DNA of 49,573 nt from Caldilineaceae bacterium (GTDB lineage: Bacteria; Chloroflexota; Anaerolineae; Caldilineales; Caldilineaceae). The stretch spans positions 1 to 49,573 of the forward strand of contig JAPOVP010000004.1 of NCBI GenBank assembly GCA_026708085.1, in the 5' to 3' direction. Below are positions 34,298 to 42,828 of this stretch, piece by piece. The notes under the pieces were generated by a model. That model made no database searches. It saw only the letters and a program-made list of their open reading frames with translations, and was not told the DNA's origin. Within the stretch, counting starts at the first letter, position 1; each line of letters starts with the position of its first letter. The position numbers and the translations under genes are program-made.

Positions 34298-34642
34298 CTA
34301 GTCCACCTTCTCATACAACGATTTCCCATTGCTTTCGATCTCCTGCAAAAGCGATGAGCCATGTTTTTGAAGAAGCTCGTACTCACCCCTGGTATAGACC
34401 ATAAGGTCGATAGGGATATGCTTGTTGACCGCCAGGAGGCTCTTCCTCACCATGAGCCTGCTTTGCATCCTCTCCTCATAAGTCTGTGAGATTTTCTCAG
34501 AATCCAGAATTACCAGTAAGTCGATATCACTTCCCAACTCCTCCGTTCCCGAAGCAACAGAGCCGAACAGCACGATCCGATAGGGATCGAGAGCTATGAG
34601 ACGCGAAACGATATCGTGGATAGCGCCGGTCTTGGCTTCCAT
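34298..34642 (-). CDS. MNT-type nucleotidyltransferase (possible antitoxin)
   Basis: 114 residues of a minimal nucleotidyltransferase. The core is VLFGSVASGTEELGSDIDLLVI (Gly27-Ser28, Asp39 and Asp41), with a third acidic residue in PIDLMV (Asp79). MNT proteins usually pair with a HEPN RNase as a toxin-antitoxin module, where the MNT partner adenylylates the toxin. No HEPN-like gene is adjacent in this window: the next gene is the zinc-ribbon membrane protein 63 bp downstream, and the region upstream is gene-free. So it is either an orphan or partners with a distant gene. Confidence 0.85.
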   Translation of the reverse strand: MEAKTGAIHDIVSRLIALDPYRIVLFGSVASGTEELGSDIDLLVILDSEKISQTYEERMQSRLMVRKSLLAVNKHIPIDLMVYTRGEYELLQKHGSSLLQEIESNGKSLYEKVD

Positions 34643-34736
34643 TTTCTTACAACAGAACTGTTCCCAAGGATTTGCAGATATGATACCAATTCAGCATATA
34701 ACGTTTGACTTATCTCTCATAATCAGACCAAAACAA

Positions 34737-34765
34737 TAGCCTCCGCAGTACTGCACTGGAGGCTA
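34737..34765. other. Perfect hairpin between divergent genes
   Basis: An 8-bp perfect stem TAGCCTCC / GGAGGCTA encloses another palindrome GCAGTACTGC. It lies between the minus-strand island and the plus-strand SDR gene, just upstream of a promoter candidate. It may be an operator or insulator; it lacks a T-run. Confidence 0.4.
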
Positions 34766-34777
34766 AGCGCACCCATT

Positions 34778-34806
34778 TTGGTTATCGTTGGACCGGCAAG
34801 TATACT
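34778..34806 (+). promoter_or_regulatory. Candidate promoter for the SDR gene
   Basis: TTGGTT at 34778-34783, 17-bp spacer, then TATACT at 34801-34806 (five of six to TATAAT). It lies 42 bp upstream of the chosen SDR start. Only three of six -35 bases fit the consensus. Confidence 0.45.
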
Positions 34807-34847
34807 GACCCCGATCTACACGCCACAACTTGCTCGGGAAACCTCAC

Positions 34848-35678
34848 ATGACACTGACAGATAAGATAGCAATCGTCACCGGAGGAGCGGTCGGGATTGG
34901 CGGGGCCATTGCGCGGCGGCTGGCCGCGGATGGGGCGAAAGTGCTGGTCACCGACATCATGCCGGAGGCGGCCGCGGAAAACGTGGCCCGCATCGAGGAG
35001 AGCGGCGGCACGGCTTCCGCCTATGAGGTCGACATTTCACAGCCGGAACAGATGCGGCCGATGATCGAACGGGCGGTTGAACTCTGGGGCGGGTTGCACA
35101 TCGTGGTGAACAACGCTTGGGGGGCGCTGGAGCCGGACGGAACGGCCATCACCCTAACTGAAACTGCCTTTGACCGCGCGCTCGACGCTTCGCAGAAGGC
35201 GGTCTTTCTGAGCGCGAAGTACGGGGTGCCGCACATTCAGGCCAGCGGCGGCGGCAGCATCGTCAACATTTCTTCGGTGCACGGGCAGATGGTGGCGCCG
35301 TCATGCCTGGCCTACGAGATGACGAAGGCGGCGATTATCGCGATGAGCCGCCAGATGGCGCTTGATTTTGGGCCGATCGGCGTGCGGGTCAACTGTATCT
35401 GCCCCGGCCATATCGTGACCGAGCGCCAGGCCGAACGCTGGGAGCGCAACCCGTCGATGCTGCGCTTCTTCGACCAGCACTATCCTGTGCGTCACACGGG
35501 CATGCCCGACGACATCGCCAACGGGGTGCGCTTCCTTTGCTCCGACGAGGCCAAATTCATCACCGGCCACACGCTGGTCATTGACGGCGGTATGACGATT
35601 CAATTGCAGGAAAACCTGGTTATCGATACGGCCAGGTATTTCCGCGATCACCCCGAGATCGACCTGGACACTCAGTAG
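34848..35678 (+). CDS. Short-chain dehydrogenase/reductase
   Basis: 276 residues of a classical SDR. Cofactor loop TGGAVGIGGAIA at about 11-22, NNAW (usual NNAG) near 88-91, catalytic Ser in NISSVHG near 142, Tyr156 and Lys160 in YEMTK, and the C-terminal VRVNCICPGHIVTE and TGHTLVIDGGM. The NNAW variant is unusual but the tetrad is intact. The substrate is unknown; oxidation of a sugar alcohol or uronate-like compound fits the neighbours. Start ATG 34848 is preferred over 34830. Its end overlaps the convergent isomerase gene by seven bases. Confidence 0.9.
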   Translation: MTLTDKIAIVTGGAVGIGGAIARRLAADGAKVLVTDIMPEAAAENVARIEESGGTASAYEVDISQPEQMRPMIERAVELWGGLHIVVNNAWGALEPDGTAITLTETAFDRALDASQKAVFLSAKYGVPHIQASGGGSIVNISSVHGQMVAPSCLAYEMTKAAIIAMSRQMALDFGPIGVRVNCICPGHIVTERQAERWERNPSMLRFFDQHYPVRHTGMPDDIANGVRFLCSDEAKFITGHTLVIDGGMTIQLQENLVIDTARYFRDHPEIDLDTQ

Positions 35679-36478
35679 CCGATTCCCCGCAGATAGGTGA
35701 CCATCCCGTCGCTGCGTTCGGCCTCACTCATTGGATCTTCGCGGCCGGGGATGGGCTGGCCCGGGCAGGCTGTCACCCAGCGGTCGTAGCCGATTTCGTC
35801 CAGGACACCGCGGATGGCCGGGAAGTCTACGTTTCCGTGTTCCCCGACTTGGCACCACTGCGGATCGTAGTAGCCATCGGCGCGGCGGGTGGTGGTCGCC
35901 CAGTCCTGCAGGTGCACGTAGTTCAGCTGTGCGCGGAAGTCCCAGAGCGACGCGACGGGGTCATAGCCCCAGAGCTGCGCGTGGGAGACGTCGATGCAGA
36001 GCTTGGCCGTGCGCAGGTTCTCCATGTACAGCTTCCAGTGATCGATTGAATCGACCAGCAGATTGGTATGGATGTGGTAGGTCAGCTCCAGGCCGAACTG
36101 GGCCGCGTATTCGGCCCACTCGTCCGCGCCTTCGGCGGCTGCTCTGACGTCATCGTCGCTCACGGGGCGGTCGTCAGGCTTGCCGCCGTTCATATACATA
36201 AAGCAGTCGCAGCCCATCTCGGCGGCGAACTCCATGCGGCGCCGGTTCGACTCGATGTTTTCACGATCACGGCTATCGGGCGTCCCGTTGGCGGTTAGGA
36301 CCACGAGGGGCATGCCGGCGTCGTCGCAGACACGGCGCAGGCGTTCGGGCGTCCCCATCCAGTTGAGGGGCAGCCTGCTTTCCCAGCCCTGCCAGCCCGC
36401 TTCGGCAAGCCTGTTCAGGGCCGGTTCTAGGTCGGGATTCTGCCAGCGCAGGGTACTGTAGGCGAGCTTGTAGCTCAT
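35672..36478 (-). CDS. Sugar phosphate isomerase/epimerase-like TIM barrel
   Basis: 268 residues of the xylose-isomerase/AP-endonuclease-2 barrel. Expected His/Asp segments are seen: LTYHIHTNLL, CIDVSHAQLWGYDP and NYVHLQDWA. The last strand, normally ending in a metal-binding Glu (often VVxEQD or VELD), reads WVTACPGQP, so that ligand is not visible. The protein ends YLRGIGY, typical of the family. ATG 36478 with AAGGAG upstream. The neighbours (SDR, epimerase) suggest a sugar-catabolism set. Confidence 0.85.
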   Translation of the reverse strand: MSYKLAYSTLRWQNPDLEPALNRLAEAGWQGWESRLPLNWMGTPERLRRVCDDAGMPLVVLTANGTPDSRDRENIESNRRRMEFAAEMGCDCFMYMNGGKPDDRPVSDDDVRAAAEGADEWAEYAAQFGLELTYHIHTNLLVDSIDHWKLYMENLRTAKLCIDVSHAQLWGYDPVASLWDFRAQLNYVHLQDWATTTRRADGYYDPQWCQVGEHGNVDFPAIRGVLDEIGYDRWVTACPGQPIPGREDPMSEAERSDGMVTYLRGIGY

Positions 36479-36556
36479 GTGGAGTCTCCTTATTGTGGCG
36501 AAAGGTTTGCGGCCGGTCTCAATCGCTGGGGGAGATAGCGGGAGGCAGGCGGTCGA

Positions 36557-37504
36557 TCACAAGTCGCTGGCGTTCACGTCATCCGAGGGCTGGTATCCGA
36601 GATAGCGCCGGGTCTCGTCCAGGCTCCAGGTCATGCCGGTGTTGTCGGACATGCCGTTGACGACGATGGCAGGCGCCGGCCATGTGCGGGCGTCGGCGTT
36701 AATGGCTCGTTCGAACAGGTGCACGAAGTCGCGGTTGGACAGCCACATCAGGCGGAACCAGCGTTCGGCGCGGCGGTATCCTTCGGGGTCGGGGTGGGAT
36801 TCGGCGCCGCCGATTTGGACGCCAGGGTCGCCGGTGGCGTTGAGTGTTTCGGGCCGGTTGTCGCCCGGCTGGCACCAGCCGATGCGCACGCTCACAAAGG
36901 TGGTGGCGCCAATCGACTGAGCGCCCAGCGCCTGGCAGATGCGTTCGCCCACCATCTTTGTTGTTGAATAGGCGGTGGCGTCGAGGGGCGGTTCGGTCTC
37001 TGCCCAGACGGTGCCCACGCCCAGAGGACTTTCGGGGGTCAGCGTGCCCGGGCCGACGGTGGCGGCGAGGGGATCGTCCTTATAGCGACCCATTACGTGA
37101 TTAGAGGTGGCGAAGACGAAGCGCTCGACTCCGGGGCTGCCGGCGGCTGCGAGGGCCACATTGAGGGTCATGTCGATGGAGATGGCGGCTTCGTCCCAAC
37201 TGGCGTCCGGGTAGGGGTTGAGAGCGGCGAAGTGGACGACCGCCTGCACCCGGTCCAGCGCATCTCGCCAGCGGGCGTCGTGGGGGTCGGTGAGGTCACA
37301 TTCAAGGAGTTCGACGGCAGGCGTTGAACCCGTTGTATTCTGGGAGGCGGCGTCGTGCAGTGCTTGTAACTGATCGGACGACGGAGCACGCACATCCAGC
37401 CCGATGAGCAGCTGGCAGGGGCTCGTGCGGGCGAGGTGCTGGAGCAGCTTGGTGCCGAGATTGCCAAGGCCGCCGGTCACGGCAACTGAACGAGAGGAAG
37501 ACAT
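36557..37504 (-). CDS. NAD-dependent epimerase/dehydratase (extended SDR)
   Basis: 315 residues. Rossmann loop VAVTGGLGNLGTKLLQHL near 7-24, ECDLTDP near 68, VVHFAALNPYPDASW (conserved HLAA region) and the catalytic YSTTKMVGE (Tyr and Lys, YxxxK). Related proteins include uronate dehydrogenases and NAD-sugar epimerases; the N-P-Y-P sequence is frequent in the uronate-dehydrogenase-like group, but I cannot settle this. ATG 37504 with the strong AGGAGGT upstream. Lies 78 bp before the isomerase on the same strand, so both are probably one operon. Confidence 0.85.
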   Translation of the reverse strand: MSSSRSVAVTGGLGNLGTKLLQHLARTSPCQLLIGLDVRAPSSDQLQALHDAASQNTTGSTPAVELLECDLTDPHDARWRDALDRVQAVVHFAALNPYPDASWDEAAISIDMTLNVALAAAGSPGVERFVFATSNHVMGRYKDDPLAATVGPGTLTPESPLGVGTVWAETEPPLDATAYSTTKMVGERICQALGAQSIGATTFVSVRIGWCQPGDNRPETLNATGDPGVQIGGAESHPDPEGYRRAERWFRLMWLSNRDFVHLFERAINADARTWPAPAIVVNGMSDNTGMTWSLDETRRYLGYQPSDDVNASDL

Positions 37505-37580
37505 AGGGCAGTTACCTCCTGTCGTCGAGTTGTTCCATAGGTGACTCTCTTTCGCAGTATCGAATCCTCAGTATCGAATC

Positions 37581-37621
37581 AAAAGGCGGGCCGGTCAACA
37601 CATGGTCTACCGACCCGCCTT
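37581..37621 (-). terminator. Rho-independent terminator of the molybdenum hydroxylase gene
   Basis: On the minus strand, AAGGCGGG and CCCGCCTT form an exact 8-bp stem, extended by GGTC/GACC-type pairs, with four T directly behind it. It lies about 57 bp beyond the stop of the gene at 37679-39955 and before the start of the epimerase gene, which separates the two transcripts. Confidence 0.7.
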
Positions 37622-37678
37622 ATCTCACAATTTGGCGGCCAGCGCAATACCTGGCCGCAAGTTTACAGGAACTGGCAG

Positions 37679-39955
37679 CTAGGCGCCGTTTTTCTCCCAG
37701 ATGGCTTCGAGCAACCGAGCGGGCGACATGGGCAGTTCGGTCGGTCGCACGCCGATGGCATCATAGATAGCGTTGGCGATGGCCCCGGCGGGTGGGACGA
37801 TCGGCACTTCACCGACGCCGCGCACGCCGAAGGGATGGTCCGGGTTGGCAACCTCGACCAGAACGGATTCGATCATGGGCAGATCGAGCGCGGTGGGCAT
37901 GCGATAGTCGAGTAGACTGGCGTTGAGCAGATGACCCTCGTCATCGTAGATATACTCTTCATTCAAGGCCCAGCCGATTCCCTGGACGACACCACCCTGG
38001 ATCTGGCCTTCGACATAGCTGGGATGAATGGCCTTGCCCACATCCTGGACAGCGGTGTAGCGCAAGATCTCGACTTTGCCCGTTTCCGGATCGACCTCAA
38101 CGTCGACTATGTGAGTGCCGAAGCAGGGCCCGGCCCCTTCGGTATTCATGGTGACGCTGGCCGTCAGCGCTTCATAACCGCTGGACAGCTCCTGGGCGGC
38201 TTCCTTGAAGCCGAGGCTGTGGCCGTTGCCACTGAACTGGCCGTTTTGCCAGGTGATGTCAGATAGGTCCATCTCCCAGTAGTCGGCAAGCTGCTCGCTC
38301 ATCTTCCTGCGCAGTTCCAGGCCGAGTTGATGGGTGGTTACGCCGATCTTGTGGGTAACGCTGCTGCCGCCGGTACCGCCGGTGTAGCCGATCGAGTCGG
38401 TGTCGACGACTTGGGGGTTGATGTCTTCGGCTGCGAGGCCGATCGTCTCGGCCAGCATCATGGCGGCGGAGGCGCGCGTGCCGCCGATATCGGCGGAGCC
38501 TTCGAGCAGATTTACGGTGCCGTCGGCGTTGACCACGGCGGTGACGCTTGAGGGACCGGCGCCATTGAACCAGAAGCCGGAGGCCACGCCCCGGCCACGA
38601 TTTGTGCCTTCGTTCGGGATGGCGGTGTGGGGGTGGTCGATGGCGGCTTCAACAGTCTCTTTGTAACCTATGCGCTTGTATTCGGGCCCGTCGGGGCGGC
38701 GGTCTCCTGCCTGGGCGGCGTTGATGTGGCGGAATTCGAGCGGGTCGATCTCCAGGATCTCGGCCAACTCGTCGATCACCGTCTCCGAAGCGAAGGCGGC
38801 ATTGGTGCCGCCGGGCGCGCGGTAGGCGCCGCTCTGGGGGCGGTTGACGACTACATCATAGCCATCGATGCGCAGGTTATCGAGCTTGTATGGGGAGAGA
38901 ATCACGCCGGCGCCGGCGCCGACGGGGGAGCCGGGATAGGCGCCCGCTTCGTAGATCAGGTCGGCTTCAACTGCGGTGATGCGGCCGTCCTTCGAGGCGC
39001 CCATCTTTACCTTAATGTAGCTGCCGGAAGTGGGGCCGGTCGCCTGCAGTACTTCGGTGCGGGTCAGCGCCATTTTGACCGGGCGGTTGCCGCTCTTGCG
39101 GGAGAGCAGGGCCGCGGGAAGGTCGGTGTAGGGGGTGAACTTGCCGCCGAAACCGCCTCCGATTTCCGCGGGCGTCACCTTGACCTGGGAAACGGGCACC
39201 TGCAGGAGGGCCGACACCGAATCCCGAATCTGAAACGGTCCCTGGGTGCTGGTCCAGATATGAATCTGGTCGTCGGACCGCCATTGCACAGTTGAGGCCT
39301 GGGGTTCCAGATAGCCCTGATGGACCATGGCGGTTGTGAATTCGCGCTCGACAATCGCGTCAGCGGCTTCGTAGCCGGCTTCGAGGTCGCCGCGTGCGTG
39401 GCGGAAATGTTGTGCGACATTGGTCGATTTGTCGCCGACTTCGCCCAAGGCGGTGGTGCGCAGCTCTTCGAGGAGAATGGGAGCGTCGTCAGCCATGGCC
39501 TCGCGCACATCGAGCACCGGCTTGAGGACCTCGTATTCGACATCGATCAGTCCGACCGCCTCTTCGGCGACGTGGACGCTGTTTGCCGCCACGGCAGCGA
39601 TGGCGTGGCCGTGGTAGAGGACCTTGTCATGGGCCAGCATGTTGGCGCTCAGATACCGCAGATTGACGGCGTCTTCGCCCATTTCCTGAATCTTGTCAGC
39701 CGCTTCGGCGAGGTCGGACGAGGTAACGATTGCGGTGACGCCCGGCAGGGCCTCGGCTTTGCTGGTATCGATACTGAGGATGCGGGCGTGGGCATGGGGG
39801 CTCCGCAGGTATTTACCGTACAACATTCCCGGCACATTCTGGTCGGCGGCATAGCGGGCTGCGCCGACAACCTTATCGGTACCGTCGTGCCGAATGGGCC
39901 GGGTCCCCACTACCTGGTAGTTTCCGGACATAACCGATCTGCCGTTTTCAGCCAT
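37679..39955 (-). CDS. Xanthine dehydrogenase-family molybdopterin-binding subunit
   Basis: 758 residues of a large (molybdenum) subunit. Visible motifs: GGGFGGKF near the Moco site, SGAYRAPGGTNAAFASE (AYRxPG loop), GGSSVTHKIG and, near the C-terminus, GVRGVGE whose Glu (about 716) is the catalytic acid. These enzymes hydroxylate purines, aldehydes or other heterocycles and act with FAD and 2Fe-2S subunits. Neither is encoded next to it here, so the partners must be elsewhere or this is an isolated form. ATG 39955 with AAGGAGA upstream; a terminator follows. Confidence 0.93.
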   Translation of the reverse strand: MAENGRSVMSGNYQVVGTRPIRHDGTDKVVGAARYAADQNVPGMLYGKYLRSPHAHARILSIDTSKAEALPGVTAIVTSSDLAEAADKIQEMGEDAVNLRYLSANMLAHDKVLYHGHAIAAVAANSVHVAEEAVGLIDVEYEVLKPVLDVREAMADDAPILLEELRTTALGEVGDKSTNVAQHFRHARGDLEAGYEAADAIVEREFTTAMVHQGYLEPQASTVQWRSDDQIHIWTSTQGPFQIRDSVSALLQVPVSQVKVTPAEIGGGFGGKFTPYTDLPAALLSRKSGNRPVKMALTRTEVLQATGPTSGSYIKVKMGASKDGRITAVEADLIYEAGAYPGSPVGAGAGVILSPYKLDNLRIDGYDVVVNRPQSGAYRAPGGTNAAFASETVIDELAEILEIDPLEFRHINAAQAGDRRPDGPEYKRIGYKETVEAAIDHPHTAIPNEGTNRGRGVASGFWFNGAGPSSVTAVVNADGTVNLLEGSADIGGTRASAAMMLAETIGLAAEDINPQVVDTDSIGYTGGTGGSSVTHKIGVTTHQLGLELRRKMSEQLADYWEMDLSDITWQNGQFSGNGHSLGFKEAAQELSSGYEALTASVTMNTEGAGPCFGTHIVDVEVDPETGKVEILRYTAVQDVGKAIHPSYVEGQIQGGVVQGIGWALNEEYIYDDEGHLLNASLLDYRMPTALDLPMIESVLVEVANPDHPFGVRGVGEVPIVPPAGAIANAIYDAIGVRPTELPMSPARLLEAIWEKNGA

Positions 39956-40212
39956 AGATATCTCCTTAAGAGTTGGTTACACGTGGAGTGTTTCTTTCTG
40001 GTCCCTGCAATTTATCGTCTTCGAACAGTTCGAATGTTACGCAGGAGGTCTCAACTGGCTTTACCAGCTTCTTTCTGTTCGAATGTCAATTACCACAAGG
40101 ATGCGACATTTGATATATGAACCGGATTGTACCGATCTTCATCCGCTCCGTCAAACGTTTTCCTAGTCAGGGGGGTGCTGTTAGCGTGGCCACTTCCCTG
40201 AACTGTTTGTGT
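39956..40212. other. Short gene-free stretch upstream of the molybdenum hydroxylase
   Basis: 257 bp between the hydroxylase and the Uma2 gene, both minus strand. I see no gene or clear promoter. It is lower in GC toward 40085-40135. Confidence 0.4.
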
Positions 40213-41106
40213 TCAGTTACTTTGTCGGCGCAGTCTCGCCAGTTCGGCTTCCAATTCTTGCACACGTTCTTCGGCGACGCGTCGGGCGGTCACGGCAGCC
40301 TGGTAACCGGGTATGACATACCCCGCATAAATCTCATCCAGAGCCAACTCCGCCATATCCGGCTGTCGCCACAGGTCCTGAAGTCGGAACTGGAACCCGG
40401 GTAGAGTTTCTGAGCGGACCACGTCTTCGGAGTCGGGAGAAATTTCCTCGTAGCTTTTCTCCTGCGGGACAAGACGGTAGAAGTGCATATGGTCGCCATT
40501 GGGGTCGAGTATGTAGTACTCCTTCACTCCGGCCAGAGCGTAATCCAACCTTTTTTCCTCCGTATCCCGCTCGGCCTCGGCCTGGGTGGAATCGGACAGC
40601 GCTTCGACAACCATGTCGCATACACCTGCGAAGTGACGTTGGTCGACTCTTCCCCACGATACCGGGTTGCTATTCAGGATCACGCCGATGTCCGGTTTGC
40701 GCACTGCCGCCCGCTGACCGGATGGCTCGGCAGGGTCAGATATGGTCAGGAGAAAACCGGTCTCCAAATTGATCAGGTCTGCAATCGCGTGTGTTTCCAA
40801 ATAGCGGCGTATTAGGTCGAGAAACCAATTGTAAAGGTTGAGTTGAGGCTTATTGGGCAACGGTTTTGCCTCCAGCCTGCCGTTGTTCCATTCATAGCTT
40901 ACGTCGTTGTCCGGGTAAGGGTTCACATACCACTTGGCCCAATACTCGTCCAGAGTGACATAACGGCCGTCATCAGGGGCAAATTCCTTTTTTGTGGAGT
41001 GTTTGCGGCGCCCGTCTGGTTGGCGCGACGGGGAACGGCGGCCATTGCCCGAATCGTTGTCCGACTGTTCCCGATGCCTTCCTCGCAATGCCTCTCTGGA
41101 GTCCAT
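40213..41106 (-). CDS. Uma2-family endonuclease-like protein (DUF820)
   Basis: 297 residues. Uma2 pattern: KPDIGVIL near 138-145 and DMVVEALSDST, then EEKRLDYALAGVKEYYILDP, the conserved nuclease-like beta segments with D...E/D and Lys. The C-terminal about 35 residues (AVTARRVAEERVQELEAELARLRRQ) form a coiled coil. The first about 45 residues are basic and disordered. Uma2 proteins are widespread and of unproven biological role. ATG 41106 with AGGAGGG upstream. Confidence 0.85.
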   Translation of the reverse strand: MDSREALRGRHREQSDNDSGNGRRSPSRQPDGRRKHSTKKEFAPDDGRYVTLDEYWAKWYVNPYPDNDVSYEWNNGRLEAKPLPNKPQLNLYNWFLDLIRRYLETHAIADLINLETGFLLTISDPAEPSGQRAAVRKPDIGVILNSNPVSWGRVDQRHFAGVCDMVVEALSDSTQAEAERDTEEKRLDYALAGVKEYYILDPNGDHMHFYRLVPQEKSYEEISPDSEDVVRSETLPGFQFRLQDLWRQPDMAELALDEIYAGYVIPGYQAAVTARRVAEERVQELEAELARLRRQSN

Positions 41107-41204
41107 TTTCCCTCCTTCACCTACCCTATACGCAGCAGGTGGAACTGTGCCGATTCTAACACGAGTCCTGCAGCGAGGGGTAACGAGCGGTGTGCTTTCG
41201 ACCG

Positions 41205-42299
41205 CTAGTGATGATGGGCATAGTGGTGCGCCAGCAGATCTCTACCGAAGTCATTGGCCGGGTCGCGCCAGACCGAGTGAATGTGATTGGCGTCGTTCTG
41301 GGTGTTGTCGTATTCGCAGATGAAGCGCGGACCCTGGATGCGGTAGTAGTGCCCCTGCCTTTTCTCCAGGCCTCCTGCCCAGGCAAAATGGATTCCGTCG
41401 AGGCCGTTCTCGCCCAGGTTGTGCCATTCGATCTCAGCGAGTTCGTCGGGCATACGATGGATATACTCGCCGATAAGTGCGAGCAGGAGTTCCTGCTGGG
41501 CGCCGTTCATGCGGCTGCGGCAAAGCCCGCGGGGTGTATGGGAATAGCGCAACGCCTGGACGTGGGAGTCGTCCACGCCATGGGCCTCTTTCCACAGTTT
41601 CAGGTCGGGAGAGTTGGCAGGCATACGAAATGCGCCTTCCACTACCTCGGGAAGATTGTAGAGTACATTGTCCGGCGGCGCCGCCGGGGAGATGCTGGCA
41701 GTTGCCAGGGCTTCCTCGTCAAAAGAGTGGACAAGCTCTCGTGCCAGATCTTCGACGCCTGCCAGAGGTCGGAGGGTGGCCGCCGGGCTGAAAGGCGCAT
41801 CGGCCGGGTTGGAACCAAAGAACAATGGTGTGGGCGAGATGATTTTCCCACCGGCAATCGTGTAGTTGAGAGAGATATGGTGGCCTTCAAAGCGCCATCC
41901 CCACACGCCCTTTTCATCCGGGCTGTCGAAAATGGTCAGGAAATAGAGTTGTGGGTCTCTGCCCGGATATGTGCGCTCCCAATCTTCCAACATGTCGAGA
42001 GCGTTCTCGATGCCCATCACAGTCGAGGCGGTAACGAAGCCGGCGCGACTGAGACCGGCATTGACCAGTTGCAGGGCACATTGCCGCTGCGGGAAGGTCA
42101 TTTCAGACAGGGAGAGCCCCTTGCGCAGGATCGGTGTGTAGTGCCAGTTTGTGCGCTCTGCCTGATCGGCAAAGGGAACGACCGCTCGGTGTTTCTGATC
42201 TATGGAGAGGCAGGCCAGAAATGCAGCCGCGGCTTCACCCATTTGCCGGACGACAGTTTGCGCGCCAGCGCCAGTCAAGGTATCGGTTGTGTTTGTCAT
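41205..42299 (-). CDS. DUF3500-family protein
   Basis: 364 residues of the DUF3500 family, whose function is not established. Typical segments: WGWRFEGHHISLNYTI, EIEWHNLGENGLDGIHFAWAGG and GPRFICEYDNTQNDANHIHSVWRDPANDFG near the C-terminus, followed by LLAHHYAHHH. The His-rich strands suggest metal binding. ATG 42299 with AAAGGA upstream. The gene stands alone; its upstream side faces the dispersed repeat. Confidence 0.85.
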   Translation of the reverse strand: MTNTTDTLTGAGAQTVVRQMGEAAAAFLACLSIDQKHRAVVPFADQAERTNWHYTPILRKGLSLSEMTFPQRQCALQLVNAGLSRAGFVTASTVMGIENALDMLEDWERTYPGRDPQLYFLTIFDSPDEKGVWGWRFEGHHISLNYTIAGGKIISPTPLFFGSNPADAPFSPAATLRPLAGVEDLARELVHSFDEEALATASISPAAPPDNVLYNLPEVVEGAFRMPANSPDLKLWKEAHGVDDSHVQALRYSHTPRGLCRSRMNGAQQELLLALIGEYIHRMPDELAEIEWHNLGENGLDGIHFAWAGGLEKRQGHYYRIQGPRFICEYDNTQNDANHIHSVWRDPANDFGRDLLAHHYAHHH

Positions 42300-42438
42300 G
42301 CGCGCATCCTTTGTGCGAATATCTGCGGATATTCCGGTGTCAGGGACCGGATGCCAAGTGCGCCCAATCGTACCTTAAATGCGTAGATTGCTCAACAAGA
42401 GGAACTTCAGGCGTGCAGTCCAGATTTGGGGGGAATGC

Positions 42439-42603
42439 GGGCAGGCGCAAGGCCTGTCCCTACCATGGTCGCGACGGACGCCTTCGCCGCGGCGCCAACG
42501 TGGCATGGTGTAGAGGGGGCGTTGCGGGGGCGCAGCCCCTGCTCAAGGGAGGGCCGAAGGCCCGACCCCCCCAAGGGAAAGGAGAGAGGGAAGAGGAGTG
42601 AGA
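42439..42603 (+). repeat. Composite dispersed repeat, copy 3
   Basis: Palindrome GGGCAGGCGCAAGGCCTGTCCC at its left, then a shortened spacer (about 40 bp less than copy 1), then the GC-rich hairpin at 42514-42571 (GCGGGGGCGCAGCCCCTGC, GGGCCGAAGGCCC) and a purine-rich tail (AGGAGAGAGGGAAGAGG) that matches the tail of copy 2 except for one base. All copies seen so far keep the same orientation. Confidence 0.82.
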
Positions 42604-42718
42604 AAGACCTGCGCTCGGCTCGCAGAAGTTTGCGATTGCCGGGAGAGCGGTGAAGGCCGGGCCTGCGCTCAGATGGGGCACGAAGAAGATGCTCGAGAAT
42701 CCGTCAAAAACGGTGCTT

Positions 42719-42745
42719 TTGCGAAAGGTATATGTTAGGTATAAT
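42719..42745 (+). promoter_or_regulatory. Candidate promoter for the DHH operon
   Basis: TATAAT at 42740-42745 within TAGGTATAATACC, with TTGCGA at 42719-42724 as a poorly spaced (15 bp) -35 element. It lies 84 bp before the DHH gene and is the only AT-rich patch in the region. Confidence 0.45.
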
Positions 42746-42828
42746 ACCCCCGCCCTGCTCGATTTCCGTCTATTGTTGGGGGATATCTGGCAATCGAACC
42801 TGCGGTTCAAAGGGCCATCGGAAGAGTC

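Larger units (their letters stand above)
42300..42828. other. Divergent intergenic region with repeat and promoter
   Basis: Between DUF3500 (minus) and the DHH gene (plus). It contains the dispersed repeat at 42439-42603 and a promoter candidate at 42719. 42300-42435 shows no gene. Confidence 0.5.
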
